From assembly GCF_009756665.1 (NCBI RefSeq), contig NZ_CP037953.1:806001-870000 (forward strand): a DNA stretch of 64,000 bases, given 5' to 3'. Below, piece by piece: positions 22,212-32,085 of the stretch. Under the pieces are notes generated by a model. The model did no database searches. It was not told the origin of the DNA and saw only the letters and a program-made list of their open reading frames with translations. The translations under genes and the position numbers were made by a program. The DNA comes from Permianibacter aggregans. Its GTDB lineage: Bacteria; Pseudomonadota; Gammaproteobacteria; Enterobacterales; Permianibacteraceae. Position 1 is the first letter of the stretch; each line of letters starts with the position of its first letter.

Positions 22212-23540
22212 ATGTCAAAAACGGTAGAAATCAACTTTGATGGCCTGGTTGGCCCGACCCATAACTACGCAGGATTAAGTTGGGGCAACGTCGCCAGCAT
22301 GGGCAATAAACAAGCGGTTGCCAATCCACGCGAAGCGGTCAAGCAAGGCTTGGAAAAAATGTACGCGCTGCACAAGCTCGGCATCCCGCAAGCGTTTCTA
22401 CCGCCACTGCTGCGCCCGCATATCGAAACTCTGCGTCGGCTCGGCTACAGCGGCACCGATGCCCAGGTGCTGAACAAAGTTGCCAAACGCGATCCAGTGT
22501 TACTCGCCTGCGTCAATTCCGCCTCCAGCATGTGGACGGCGAATGCCTGTACGATGAGTCCGTCCGCAGATAGTGCTGACGGCAAAGTGCACTTCACCGC
22601 CGCCAACCTCGCCAATCGTTTTCATCGCTCGATTGAAGGGCCGCAAACCTCGGCACTGCTGAAAAAAATTTTTGCGGATGAACGCTATTTCGTTCACCAC
22701 GATCCACTACCGCTGGGCGAACATTTCGGTGACGAAGGCGCCGCCAATCACACCCGCTTGTGCTCAAACTATGGCGCCAAAGGTTTACAACTCTTCGTCT
22801 ACGGCAAAGAGGCATTCAACCAGAACGCCCCGGCCCCGAAGAAATACCCCGCGCGCCAAACCAAAGAGGCATCGGAAGCGATTGCGCGACTGCATCAGCT
22901 TGATGAGACTCGCACACTGTTTATTCCGCAGAATCCCGATGTCATCGATCAAGGCGTATTCCATAACGACGTCATCGCCGTCGGAAACGGCAATGTGTTG
23001 TTTTGCCACGAACAAGCCTTCTTGCACCCCAAGCAAACCTATGAGCAAATCAAACGCGCTTGGGGTGACAATGACAAACTCTTTATTATCAGGGTGAGTG
23101 GTGCTGAAGTCAGCGTCGAGGATGCGGTTCGCAGCTACCTGTTTAACAGCCAATTGGTGACGCTACCCAGTGGCGACATGGCCATCATCGTTCCCGGTGA
23201 GTGTCATCAAAATCCGCGCGTTTGGAACTACCTGCAAGCACTCATCACCCGTGATACGCCAGTGAAAAACGTGCACGTTTTTGACGTAAAACAGAGTATG
23301 CGCAATGGCGGCGGTCCGGCGTGTCTGCGTCAACGTGTGGTGCTGAGCGCTGCCGAACGCTCAGCGATTCAGGCAAAAGTATTTATAGACGATCACATCA
23401 TTGGCCAATTGCATGCCTGGGCCGATAACCATTACCGCGAACAATTGAGCGTGTCCGATCTCGCCGATCCTGAACTCTTTAAGGAAAGCCTGCGTGCTCA
23501 GGAAGCTTTGGGTGAAATCTGCGGCCTGCCCCTTGTTTGA
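22212..23540 (+). CDS. astB: N-succinylarginine dihydrolase AstB
   Basis: AstB converts N2-succinylarginine to N2-succinylornithine with release of two ammonia and CO2, step two of the AST pathway. The 442-residue protein shows the family start (NFDGLVGPTHNYAGLS), the ASSMWTANACTMSPSAD segment near 98-115, FHNDVIAVGNGNVLF near 245-260 and the catalytic cysteine in GGGPACLRQR (C371). It ends the plus-strand ast group; no astE follows. The terminator-like hairpin at 23624-23645 is best oriented for the opposing gene but could also stop this transcript weakly. Confidence 0.97.
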   Translation: MSKTVEINFDGLVGPTHNYAGLSWGNVASMGNKQAVANPREAVKQGLEKMYALHKLGIPQAFLPPLLRPHIETLRRLGYSGTDAQVLNKVAKRDPVLLACVNSASSMWTANACTMSPSADSADGKVHFTAANLANRFHRSIEGPQTSALLKKIFADERYFVHHDPLPLGEHFGDEGAANHTRLCSNYGAKGLQLFVYGKEAFNQNAPAPKKYPARQTKEASEAIARLHQLDETRTLFIPQNPDVIDQGVFHNDVIAVGNGNVLFCHEQAFLHPKQTYEQIKRAWGDNDKLFIIRVSGAEVSVEDAVRSYLFNSQLVTLPSGDMAIIVPGECHQNPRVWNYLQALITRDTPVKNVHVFDVKQSMRNGGGPACLRQRVVLSAAERSAIQAKVFIDDHIIGQLHAWADNHYREQLSVSDLADPELFKESLRAQEALGEICGLPLV

Positions 23541-23620
23541 ACCCACCCGCTGGCGAAGCAGTGTACGCTCCACGTGAGTCTTGACGGACGTCATTCTGCC
23601 AGAATCGATATCCCCAAAAT

Positions 23621-23645
23621 AAAAAGCCCGCCAATTGGCGGGCTT
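23621..23645 (-). terminator. Terminator after the Ig-like lipoprotein gene
   Basis: Nine-bp stem AAGCCCGCC/GGCGGGCTT (23624-23632 with 23637-23645) with AATT loop, preceded by As on the plus strand that give the U-tract of minus-strand RNA. It begins 10 nt after the stop of the gene starting at 25583 and also lies between convergent genes. Confidence 0.82.
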
Positions 23646-23654
23646 CATCGTTAT

Positions 23655-25583
23655 TTAGTTCGGATTCGCGCAAGTGGAAGCACGACCAAACGGACTGCCG
23701 ACCACTCCATCGGCAAACACCCGTCCCGGAGGCGCCGTATTCAGGCGATAGTCCGAAGCAATCCCTTCCAGCACCCAGTTCTGCTGGGCAATCGATTCCG
23801 TGCCGTTTACCGTCGCGGTAATACGAATTCGTGCTTGCATCCAATACGCATACTGCTGGGCATAACGCAGTCGTACTTTGGCAAAGCCACCGGCATCCGT
23901 GACGAAGGTGCTGGAGGCATCAATGCCGACCTGATTGCCAGGCGTAAGCATGCCGTTACCGTTGTAGTCTTCGCCCGGGTCGAGAACGCCATCGAGATCC
24001 GCGTCTTCGTTGCGGCAAAACGCCGAGTAAGCCGGAATCCAGGAGTCAGCGCCCGCAACAAACACGCCTTTCATGTAAGCAGCGCTGTCAGCGTCACCTG
24101 GTTCAACGAACGAGGGGTTTGCCGTGTTCGGTAAAGGCACCACCGAGGCGACAAAGCTCTGGTTAGGACGAGCAACACCATTGGAGTCCGTAATGAAAAC
24201 GATGAACTCTTTGATATAGCTGGACTGATCTGGCTCTTCTAGCTCGTTACCTGTCCCGATAGAAATGAACAACGGCGTCTGTGAGACCGTCAGGGCGACA
24301 GTGCCACTGACAGCCGTGCCTTGCACCGTTGCGGTGATTTGCACGCCATTGGTCGCACTGGCGGTATTGGAAGAGGTATATACCGTTGAGGCCAGACCGG
24401 AGGAGTTGGTCACTGCAGAGGCAGGGAAAATGCTGCCCCCGGTAGTGTCGTTCAAGGTAAACACGACGACCTGGTTTTTGACCAAGTTACCTGCAGCATC
24501 CCTGACCACGGCGTTGATCGTGCTTTGTTTGCCGCCTGCGGCGACCGATGTAGGCGAAGCATTGACGGCAATCGCCGATGGATTGGTGGCAATGAATTCA
24601 ACTTGGATCTGCGCTGTAGTACCGTTCGCCGCGGTAGCGGTAATCACCGCCGGACCGGCACTGGTCGCGGCAACAACCACGGATGTTTGACCGCTGGAAT
24701 TGGTCGCTTTGGTGACCGATGCAGCACCATCCACTGTTCCGCGAGTCGTGGTAAACGTGACATTGCCCTGCACACCGGCGCCACCGCTGGTCCAGGTCAG
24801 ACGTATGGTTCCGTTTGCACTCAGGGCGATATCAGCAGGCGGAGTTTCCACCTGGCCACCGGCGCTGATTTTCTGCAACAAAAAACTTTCCGAAGAAATG
24901 TTGAAGCTAGCCGAAGCGGCCACTGTGCCTCCAAGTGTCGTGGCATTGACTGTCTCCGAACCACCGTTGGTCGCGGTGTACTGGACGGTTGCACTCCCCG
25001 TTGCTGACGTGATTGGATTGGCGTCACTGAAGGTGTTGCTGCGTGCGGAAGTCAATGCAATCGCTTGACCACCGATGCCATTGCCATCGGCATCGCGCAG
25101 CGTCAGCGTGATGGCTTGGGTGTCGCCCGACGCCATGCTGGTTGGAGCGGCAATGTTCAACACCGTGCCGGTAACGGCAATCGACAAAGTCTGCGAAAGT
25201 GTTGTTCCGGCTACAGTAGCGGTAACCGTAATGGTGCGATTGGCTGGGTTGCCAGAAGTACCTAACGTGGCTTTGGCTTGACCTTGGGCATCCGTAGTCG
25301 GCTGGGTGACCGCCAATGAACCTGAGCTTGCGGCGAAATTCACGGTGGCACCGGAAATCACCACGTTGTTGGCATCTTTGACAATCGCCGTCAGGTTGGC
25401 GATGTCCGCACCGCTGGACCGCAGTGCGCCCAAATCAGAAAACAGCGTAATTGACGCTGGCACCGGTCCCGCATTTGGTGGTGGTGCAGTCTCACCACCA
25501 ACCGGTCCACCGGATCCACCGCAGGCCACCAACAACAGGGCACCAATCAAAAAGCCCCAAGCCCGAGTAAAAAGCACTTTCAT
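23655..25583 (-). CDS. Lipoprotein with bacterial Ig-like (Big-1) repeats
   Basis: The 642-residue product begins with a lipoprotein signal (lipobox LLVAC, C21) followed by a Gly/Pro-rich linker. About four Ig-like units of roughly 95 residues follow (35-440), with recurring patterns such as GATVNFAASSGSL, TDAQGQAKATLGTSG and VTVTATVAGTTLSQTLS. These are typical of invasin/intimin Big-1 domains. The C-terminal 200 residues hold an acidic, calcium-binding-like stretch (DADLDGVLDPGEDYNGNGM). A longer frame to 25634 exists, but ATG 25583 has GGGAG upstream and gives a correct signal peptide. It is probably outer-membrane anchored, with a structural or adhesive role; no partner gene is adjacent and the function is unknown. 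Confidence 0.85.
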   Translation of the reverse strand: MKVLFTRAWGFLIGALLLVACGGSGGPVGGETAPPPNAGPVPASITLFSDLGALRSSGADIANLTAIVKDANNVVISGATVNFAASSGSLAVTQPTTDAQGQAKATLGTSGNPANRTITVTATVAGTTLSQTLSIAVTGTVLNIAAPTSMASGDTQAITLTLRDADGNGIGGQAIALTSARSNTFSDANPITSATGSATVQYTATNGGSETVNATTLGGTVAASASFNISSESFLLQKISAGGQVETPPADIALSANGTIRLTWTSGGAGVQGNVTFTTTRGTVDGAASVTKATNSSGQTSVVVAATSAGPAVITATAANGTTAQIQVEFIATNPSAIAVNASPTSVAAGGKQSTINAVVRDAAGNLVKNQVVVFTLNDTTGGSIFPASAVTNSSGLASTVYTSSNTASATNGVQITATVQGTAVSGTVALTVSQTPLFISIGTGNELEEPDQSSYIKEFIVFITDSNGVARPNQSFVASVVPLPNTANPSFVEPGDADSAAYMKGVFVAGADSWIPAYSAFCRNEDADLDGVLDPGEDYNGNGMLTPGNQVGIDASSTFVTDAGGFAKVRLRYAQQYAYWMQARIRITATVNGTESIAQQNWVLEGIASDYRLNTAPPGRVFADGVVGSPFGRASTCANPN

Positions 25584-25761
25584 TGTTTGTTCTCCCGCAA
25601 CGGATGCCCGGCATCCAGCCAAACCACCTGGCAATTTGCCGTAAGCCTAATGCAAGCCCGTTGCGCTTGCAATGTTGAAAAGGGAAAAAGTACCCACGGA
25701 TCAAGGGTTTTAGTCAAAAACTTCGACAAGTTTGGCAAATCCTGTAGGGCTGTCGGCAATG

Positions 25762-27567
25762 TCAGCCGAACGCCCCATGGTGACGGAAGAAAGTCAGTTC
25801 ATCAGTCAGACATGCCATTAGCGTGGACGCCGAACGAAATCCATGCCCTTCCCCTGCAAAGCATGACAACTGCACTGGCACATTTTGCTGTTCGAGGGCA
25901 TGCTTGAGCAGCTCAGCCTGAGCAAGGGGTACCACCGGGTCGGCTTCACCTTGCGACACCAGCAACGGTGTGCGTACTCGGTCGAGGACACGTAGCGGCG
26001 AGCGTTCTTGCAGCCTGGCATCGTCCAAGGATTCTGCACCGACGAGCCGCAGCAAATACGCGGCTTCAAACTTGTGCGAGACGCCTGCCAGCGTCGGCAA
26101 ATCGACGACCGGATAACGCAAGGCGGCGGCGGCAAAGCACCGGCTTTGCACGAGCAAATGCAACGCGGTAAAACCACCGGCACTGTTGCCACGCAGAAAC
26201 AGGCTCCCTTCACGGCACCAGCCCTGCTCCAACAAGAATCGGGCAACGGCCAGGGAATCCGCGACATCGTACTCACCCCAGTGGCCGAGCAATGATTGCC
26301 GCCAGTGCCGGCCATGTCCTTCACTGCCGCGGTAATTGACGTCGGCAATTTGAAAACCGTTGTTGAGCCAGAACTGGTAGACCGGGTTGAACGCCGGGCT
26401 GGCGACTCCTGTCGGGCCGCTATGGCAGAACAGAATGGTAGGTTTTGATGACGGTTCGGCCGACAATGGATACAACCAGAACGGCACGCCCGATTCGGTA
26501 TGGCATAGGTTTGGGCTTACCCAATTGTGCCCGGCAGCATTGGTCTCGCCGCTGATTACTTTTGCCGCGCGTCCGACTTGCCGGCAAATCAGTTGCTCAG
26601 GTGATGAGGTATCGCTGTGCAGAAGGAAAATCTGATCATTTTTTGCAGCAACATACGGCGCAAGCCGCCCCTGAAAATGTTCAAGCGGTTTTGCGGTTGA
26701 ATCGATTTGCCAAAGCGTGCTGCCCGTCTCTCCCCAGGAAAGCAGGTAAATGCGCTCTTCTGCGAGGGTATAGCTGCACTGGCCAAAACTCCAAGGCGCC
26801 ATCGCGCACTCTTCCTGCAAAGGCAAGAGAGGTTGCGGCGACCGCTCACCGAAGCGGTAAAGATTCCAGAAACCATCGACATCACTCAGCGCATGCAACA
26901 CCCCATCAGGCGCATAGCGAGGTTGTTGCAATGATTGGGCTCTACCATCGCTAATGCATCGAGCATCCTCAATGTGCCCAGTGGCCTCTAGCGTGGCTTC
27001 CATCAGGCGCGTGCAGTCCCAAGGCATGTCCGGATTGTTCCATTCAATCCACGCCAGTTTTTCGCCATCCGGCGAAATGGTGGGCGAGGAATAGAAGTCC
27101 GCACCGGATGCCACTTGCACCACAACACCGCTCAGGGAAATGCTGACCAGATCATTGAGCACGTGCTCAGCTTGATGCCGTTCCCGCACGGTAACGACGA
27201 ATTTACCATTCGGATGCCAACAAAAATTCGTGTAGCGAATATCGTGACTGGCTGGGCAGGTAATTTTTTGCCATTGCAGTGATTGCGTATCAGACCAATA
27301 AAGTTGTTGATCGTGATCACTGATACAGAAAATCTTGCCGGCCCCAACGGCAAACTCACCGCCGCCATACTCATGCACCCGCGCGCGCAAATTCATCGGT
27401 GCTGGGGTCAGGTCCTCGATTCCCCGTTCCGAAGACCAGCGACAGAGCACGCTCCTGCCCTGCTCCTCTGGCCGTGACTCCAGCCAATAAAGAAACGGTT
27501 GATCATTCTGCAATTGCGAGCGGCGAACAGCGCTGCCAACCACCCAATCCAATGAAAGTTTGGTCAT
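25762..27567 (-). CDS. S9 family prolyl-oligopeptidase-type peptidase (cytoplasmic)
   Basis: The 601-residue protein has a beta-propeller-like N-terminal half (about 1-345) and an alpha/beta-hydrolase half. The nucleophile is S462 in GNSAGG, the aspartate is in GEADPVVPL, and the histidine lies in GEGHGF near the end. It fits the S9 (acylaminoacyl/dipeptidyl aminopeptidase-like) group. There is no signal peptide. The frame continues upstream to 27621, but ATG 27567 with GGAAG upstream gives the proper start. It overlaps no neighbour in this form and follows tpm by about 47 nt, so it may be co-transcribed with it. Confidence 0.9.
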   Translation of the reverse strand: MTKLSLDWVVGSAVRRSQLQNDQPFLYWLESRPEEQGRSVLCRWSSERGIEDLTPAPMNLRARVHEYGGGEFAVGAGKIFCISDHDQQLYWSDTQSLQWQKITCPASHDIRYTNFCWHPNGKFVVTVRERHQAEHVLNDLVSISLSGVVVQVASGADFYSSPTISPDGEKLAWIEWNNPDMPWDCTRLMEATLEATGHIEDARCISDGRAQSLQQPRYAPDGVLHALSDVDGFWNLYRFGERSPQPLLPLQEECAMAPWSFGQCSYTLAEERIYLLSWGETGSTLWQIDSTAKPLEHFQGRLAPYVAAKNDQIFLLHSDTSSPEQLICRQVGRAAKVISGETNAAGHNWVSPNLCHTESGVPFWLYPLSAEPSSKPTILFCHSGPTGVASPAFNPVYQFWLNNGFQIADVNYRGSEGHGRHWRQSLLGHWGEYDVADSLAVARFLLEQGWCREGSLFLRGNSAGGFTALHLLVQSRCFAAAALRYPVVDLPTLAGVSHKFEAAYLLRLVGAESLDDARLQERSPLRVLDRVRTPLLVSQGEADPVVPLAQAELLKHALEQQNVPVQLSCFAGEGHGFRSASTLMACLTDELTFFRHHGAFG

Positions 27568-27614
27568 ATTGAAGGCTTCCGGAACCACCTGAACCAGGAC
27601 GCCGACACCGGAAA

Positions 27615-28265
27615 TCAACAACGAATCCGGTATACGTCCTCATGTAACTGGGTAACACCCTTGGTGCGAAAACGCGGTTCGTAATCGAGAATATCGTGAT
27701 GGGTCCATTGTTCGATTTCGCCACCAGCGAATAATTGCGCCACCTCTTCGGGGCTCACGGCAAACGGAGGACCGGACATTTCCGGCTGCGCGTAATCCAG
27801 TGTGATCAGCAACACCGGTGTCGCCGGCCGCAACCATTTGCGAAGCGTTTGTACATAACGTTGGCGCAAACTGGTCGGCAGCGCAATCAGTGCCGCCCGA
27901 TCGTATACCGCGTCGATCGAGCCCAGCAATGAAGCTTGTAGCGCGAAGTAATCGCCAGCAATCAAGCGCAGACGATCATGTTGATACACGACAACATCCT
28001 CAACCTGCTCGACTTCATATGTCATCTGATGTTCGGTGAAAAACGCCCGAATAGCCTGCTCGCTGATATCAATACCGGTAACACAATGCCCGCGCTGCCA
28101 CAGATAAAACAAATCCTCGGACTTTCCGCAAAGCGGAACAAAAACAGTTGCAGAATCCGGCACTTGCAACAATGGCCAGTACTGCTCCAGTTTGGGATGC
28201 ACGCGTGGCAGATGAAACCCAGTTTCACCTTTCTGCCAGCGTTGTTGCCAGTATTCCGGCTCCAT
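27615..28265 (-). CDS. tpm: Thiopurine S-methyltransferase family protein
   Basis: Bacterial Tpm is a SAM-dependent methyltransferase acting on thiopurines, selenium or tellurite compounds. The 216-residue length and the motifs match: YWQQRWQKGETGFH at residue 5, FVPLCGKSEDL with the SAM loop near 42, a GIDISEQAI acidic residue, and DRAALIALP near 122. The ATG at 28265 overlaps the sohB stop by one base (TGATG), a classic coupling. The natural substrate here is unknown. Confidence 0.93.
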   Translation of the reverse strand: MEPEYWQQRWQKGETGFHLPRVHPKLEQYWPLLQVPDSATVFVPLCGKSEDLFYLWQRGHCVTGIDISEQAIRAFFTEHQMTYEVEQVEDVVVYQHDRLRLIAGDYFALQASLLGSIDAVYDRAALIALPTSLRQRYVQTLRKWLRPATPVLLITLDYAQPEMSGPPFAVSPEEVAQLFAGGEIEQWTHHDILDYEPRFRTKGVTQLHEDVYRIRC

Positions 28266-29416
28266 CAGCGAACAAAGTTGTTGCGATTCGACAGACGCTG
28301 ATACCAGGCTTTCATCAAACGGTCCAGCGTCAGAAAACTCGCCAGCGACAGCTTGTCGGCAAGCGACTTTTTGAACTCGTAATTGACTTCGAAGACATCA
28401 TGCGATTCGTAATGCTCCAGCAAATACGCATCGGAGGTTTTCAACTCATCAACCAGCTGTAGACTGACTGCCTGTGAACCATACCAATGCTCACCGGTTG
28501 CCACCTTGTCGAGTTCCAGCTTCGGACGGTAATGCGAGACAAAGGCTTTGAACAAAACATGGGTATCTTCCAGTTCCTGCTGGAATTTGCGACGACCTTC
28601 ATCAGAGTTTGGGCCAAACACCGATAAGGTACGCTTGAACTGACCGGCCGTATGTTGCTCGTAATCGATATCGAAACGCTTCATCAGCCGGTTGAAGTTG
28701 GGTAACTCGGCGATGACGCCGATCGACCCTACGATAGCGAACGGCGCCGCAATGATTTTGTCGGCGACACAAGCCATCATGTAGCCACCACTGGCAGCGA
28801 CTTCATCGACTGAGACGGTCAGCGGAATCTCGGCGTCACGCAACCGTTGCAGTTGCGCGGCGGCATGGCCATAACCATGGACAACCCCTCCAGGGCTATC
28901 GAGACGCAGCACCACTTCGTCGCCATGCTCCGGTTCGGCAATTGACAAAATGGCCGTGACTTCCTCACGCAGGCAATGCACCGATGAAGCTTCCATGTCG
29001 CCGATGAAATTCAGCACAAACATACGGGGTTTGCGGCTCGGCTCTTCCTCATCATCGTCCGTGTCGGCTGCATCGCTTTCGGATGAGGTGTCGTCTGCGT
29101 CGTCAGCCAGCTGCTCTGCGACTTTCTTTTTCAGCAACTTGGCTGCTTTTTTCTTTTCTTTTGCTTCTGCCTTTTCTTTTTTCTCTTCGGCTTTTCTCAG
29201 CACTTTGTAGGCTTCGGCGTCGAGCACTTCGATCTGCATCGTATCTTTCAGATCTTTGTACTCGTCGCTCAGATTACGCACCTCAATCTCACCTGGGGCA
29301 TCCGGTGCGTGATGGCGATGGCGAGAGCGGGCAATGGCACCGATGATCATCAGAATGGCGAAAACGATGGTGATGACTTTGGCCAGAAAAAGTCCGTATT
29401 CGGTAAGAAACTGCAT
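28265..29416 (-). CDS. sohB: Inner-membrane signal-peptide-peptidase-like serine protease SohB
   Basis: SohB is a SppA-family (S49) protease with a Ser-Lys dyad that acts at the periplasmic side of the inner membrane. The 383-residue product has an N-terminal membrane segment (about 10-28) and the catalytic S209 (AASGGYMMA) and K261 (QFKRTLSVFG) at the usual spacing. Compared with E. coli (349 residues) it has a long charged insert (about 75-130), rich first in K/E/A and then in D/S, likely a coiled coil plus an acidic tail. The frame extends to 29605, but ATG 29416 corresponds to the family N-terminus. It overlaps tpm by one base. Confidence 0.93.
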   Translation of the reverse strand: MQFLTEYGLFLAKVITIVFAILMIIGAIARSRHRHHAPDAPGEIEVRNLSDEYKDLKDTMQIEVLDAEAYKVLRKAEEKKEKAEAKEKKKAAKLLKKKVAEQLADDADDTSSESDAADTDDDEEEPSRKPRMFVLNFIGDMEASSVHCLREEVTAILSIAEPEHGDEVVLRLDSPGGVVHGYGHAAAQLQRLRDAEIPLTVSVDEVAASGGYMMACVADKIIAAPFAIVGSIGVIAELPNFNRLMKRFDIDYEQHTAGQFKRTLSVFGPNSDEGRRKFQQELEDTHVLFKAFVSHYRPKLELDKVATGEHWYGSQAVSLQLVDELKTSDAYLLEHYESHDVFEVNYEFKKSLADKLSLASFLTLDRLMKAWYQRLSNRNNFVR

Positions 29417-29494
29417 GAATGGTCCAGTTGTGAGCGAATTGAGGCGTTCGTGAGGCGCCGGATCATAGCAAGAAGCCCGAGCCAGCAGAAAAGA

Positions 29495-29520
29495 AAAAGC
29501 CCCAGCGAGCCGGGGCTTTT
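29495..29520 (-). terminator. Terminator after the VolA-type lipase gene
   Basis: Nine-bp stem AAAAGCCCC/GGGGCTTTT (29495-29503 with 29512-29520) and loop of eight bases. It follows the lipase stop at 29538 by under 20 nt in the minus-strand direction, with As on the far side giving the U-tract. Confidence 0.88.
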
Positions 29521-29537
29521 TACTCCAACTGAGTAGC

Positions 29538-31853
29538 TTAGGGCAGGTACAGAGCCGTGTCGGTGAACTGTACAGCGTTGCCGTTGGAACCAATGTATTG
29601 GGCAATCATCTTGTTCAATTCAACGGTAATTCTTCCAGCCTCCACCGGATCAGTCACCACCGGCGCGCAGGTCGCTGGGCTCAGTAACGAACCGTGGCAG
29701 CCTTTGCCAAAGCGGATAAATCCACTGACACCGGTTGCCGACTGAGTCGAAGCACCGATATTGCTCAGACCGAAAGCGCGAGCCAGCGGCGTGGTACCAG
29801 CATAAGGAGCGTTCGACGGGATGCCGCTCGGAACAGGCTGCATTGAAGCGTTGAACACCATGTACTGCAGGTTGGTGACGTCGTTCGGCACCACCAGATC
29901 GCCGCCCATCTGCACCATCAGCGCTTTAGCAGTGCGGGCGCGGAATGCTTCCCAGTTGCCCAGCGGATCACCTTGATCGATAACGGTTTGCAGCAGGAAC
30001 AGGAAATCCTCGTAACCGGCAGAACCCGTCGCACGACCGGCGGCAGCCAAACCAGCGTTGATGGTTGGTCCAAAAGCCGGCGAGGAAGGCACCATCTTCG
30101 CTAGACCACCGCCCGGGGCAACCAGCACCGCAGTCTTGACGCGTGGGTCATAGGCAACGAAGTTCGCGCCAGTGATGGCACCCAGTGACAGGCCAACAAA
30201 GTGAATGCGGGTGGCATCGAAATCCGTGCCGGCTACACCGTCGAAATCCATCACGGTCAGCGCCCGCGACAAGGCCAGCAAATCAGCTCCAGCTTGGCGC
30301 AGGTTGTCACGCGAAGTAAGTGGGCTGGTCAGGTTGATGAAATGCTGGCCTGAGCTGTCCACTTTGCCATCCGGACCCGATGCGCCCGTGGTGTTATTGA
30401 CGTAATCAGCCCCGAAGATTCGCTCACGGACGCCGCCCGGGGTGTAACCAGTATGTAGCAAGCCGGCCAATGCCTGATTGGTGGCATCGGCGTAATCAGC
30501 AGCCGCCAACAAACCGTGCAACGGCAGATCGATAGCAACGGTTGCATGACAGAGCGGGAAGCTCGCCAAGGTGTTGGCAATCGGCAACATGTCGGTGCGA
30601 TTGCGCGTGATGCCATGCTGGAAAATCACTACCGGCCAACCACCTGCCGGCTTGACGCAGGAGCCGGTTGCTGAAGCACCAGGCACAGCGAGCAGCATTG
30701 GCACGGTTTCATCACCGGTTTTCTTCGGCATCCGATTGATATAGGTCAGATTGGTGCCCAGCGGCGAAGCCGGATCAGCACGCCAAAACTGCTTCAGCGG
30801 TGCCAGCGGATCTGTGGCGGATGGTGCGCTCAGGTAATAAGGCAGCGCGACATTGCCTTGCCAGAGTACGGCACCAGAGGTCAATGCGGCGTTCAATGCC
30901 GCGAATGGCGCTTTCGGCGCAAAACCGCTGGTAGCAGCTGCGGGCGCCTGCGGGTTGTTGACCACTTGCATGACCGTCGACAACACATCACCGACGCCCT
31001 GCACGTTGAATTGCATGGCCAGCGTCACATTTTCACGGGCCAAACCTCTATCCGCTTCCAGCGCAGCAAACGCCGGATTCAGCACTTGGCGCAATGGCTC
31101 CAAGGCAAACAGCGAACTGGAAGAGGCAATCGGTGTACGGCCTTTGAGCACTTCAAACTGGGAATCGGCAATGATATTCAGGCCACGCGCATCTTTAATG
31201 CCATTGGTCAACACGACCAAGTAGGAACCGTTCTCGGCCACTGGATTGATTGGCGTGATTCGCATGGTTCCGGACGGACCATCGGTACGGCCAGCTTGCT
31301 CAGTGGCGGAAACCATATCAATGCGGTAATCAACGCCGACCTGCAATTCAGACTGGATACCTACAACAGGACCGGTTGGTGGAACAACGCCGTTGGCCGC
31401 AGCCGGGCGAGCGGTATTGACGCGGAATACGCGCACCGTCTGACCACCTATCAGAGAAGCCGGGTCAATTTTGATGCTTGGGTCAACGTTGGTGAAATTG
31501 ATCACGAACGGCGCGACGATGGACCAGCCATCCAGCGCGAAAACATGGTTGGCGGCAACCGAAGCGTTGCTGCTCAGCGGATTCGGGTTGACATAAACCT
31601 CATTGGCCGGGAACGAGCTGCCTTCGCGGTCACTGGTCACGCCGGATTGACGCAGCGTCAAATCCGTTGTGCCGGAAAACAGAATGTCGTTCGGAGCGGG
31701 GAGTTTACCGGTCGCCGGTGAATACAGCGGTTTGGTATAGGTCACATTACCTTCGGCGGCGCCAGACGGAATTTCCGGCTCCTTTGGTCCGTCACCACAA
31801 GCAGTCAGGCCCAGCGCGCTGACCAAAGCTAGTCCTAGCAAGTGTTTCTTCAT
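29538..31853 (-). CDS. VolA/Pla-1/cef-family surface lipase lipoprotein
   Basis: The 771-residue product begins with a lipoprotein signal (SALGLTAC, lipobox near 15-19) and then a bacterial virulence-factor-lipase N-terminal domain (about 60-300: PNDILFSGTTDLTL, later DGWSIVAPFVINF). The alpha/beta-hydrolase half carries the VIFQHGITRNRTDM oxyanion region and the nucleophile S556 in GLSLG. This matches VolA-type lysophospholipases/lipases that sit on the surface of gammaproteobacteria such as Vibrio and Aeromonas relatives. ATG 31853 with GGGGAG upstream is used; the frame runs on to 31940 without a better start. It probably helps scavenge lipids. Confidence 0.9.
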   Translation of the reverse strand: MKKHLLGLALVSALGLTACGDGPKEPEIPSGAAEGNVTYTKPLYSPATGKLPAPNDILFSGTTDLTLRQSGVTSDREGSSFPANEVYVNPNPLSSNASVAANHVFALDGWSIVAPFVINFTNVDPSIKIDPASLIGGQTVRVFRVNTARPAAANGVVPPTGPVVGIQSELQVGVDYRIDMVSATEQAGRTDGPSGTMRITPINPVAENGSYLVVLTNGIKDARGLNIIADSQFEVLKGRTPIASSSSLFALEPLRQVLNPAFAALEADRGLARENVTLAMQFNVQGVGDVLSTVMQVVNNPQAPAAATSGFAPKAPFAALNAALTSGAVLWQGNVALPYYLSAPSATDPLAPLKQFWRADPASPLGTNLTYINRMPKKTGDETVPMLLAVPGASATGSCVKPAGGWPVVIFQHGITRNRTDMLPIANTLASFPLCHATVAIDLPLHGLLAAADYADATNQALAGLLHTGYTPGGVRERIFGADYVNNTTGASGPDGKVDSSGQHFINLTSPLTSRDNLRQAGADLLALSRALTVMDFDGVAGTDFDATRIHFVGLSLGAITGANFVAYDPRVKTAVLVAPGGGLAKMVPSSPAFGPTINAGLAAAGRATGSAGYEDFLFLLQTVIDQGDPLGNWEAFRARTAKALMVQMGGDLVVPNDVTNLQYMVFNASMQPVPSGIPSNAPYAGTTPLARAFGLSNIGASTQSATGVSGFIRFGKGCHGSLLSPATCAPVVTDPVEAGRITVELNKMIAQYIGSNGNAVQFTDTALYLP

Positions 31854-32085
31854 GGAATTCTCCCCGTTTGCGGCTTCCACTATTGTCGTTGTGTCCACTC
31901 TGTCGTGCAGTGCGCCAGCACTACCCAGATGCTGGGCCAATCCTAACCGTTGAATGGGCGACTCACAAGACCACCGACCAGTTTGTTTTCTCGCTGCAGC
32001 GCAGCAATTTTCGAATTGCCGTATACACTGATCGATGGTGGTGAAAATTTCGGTATTGGAACCGGTCGGGAACTCGTCGTGAACA

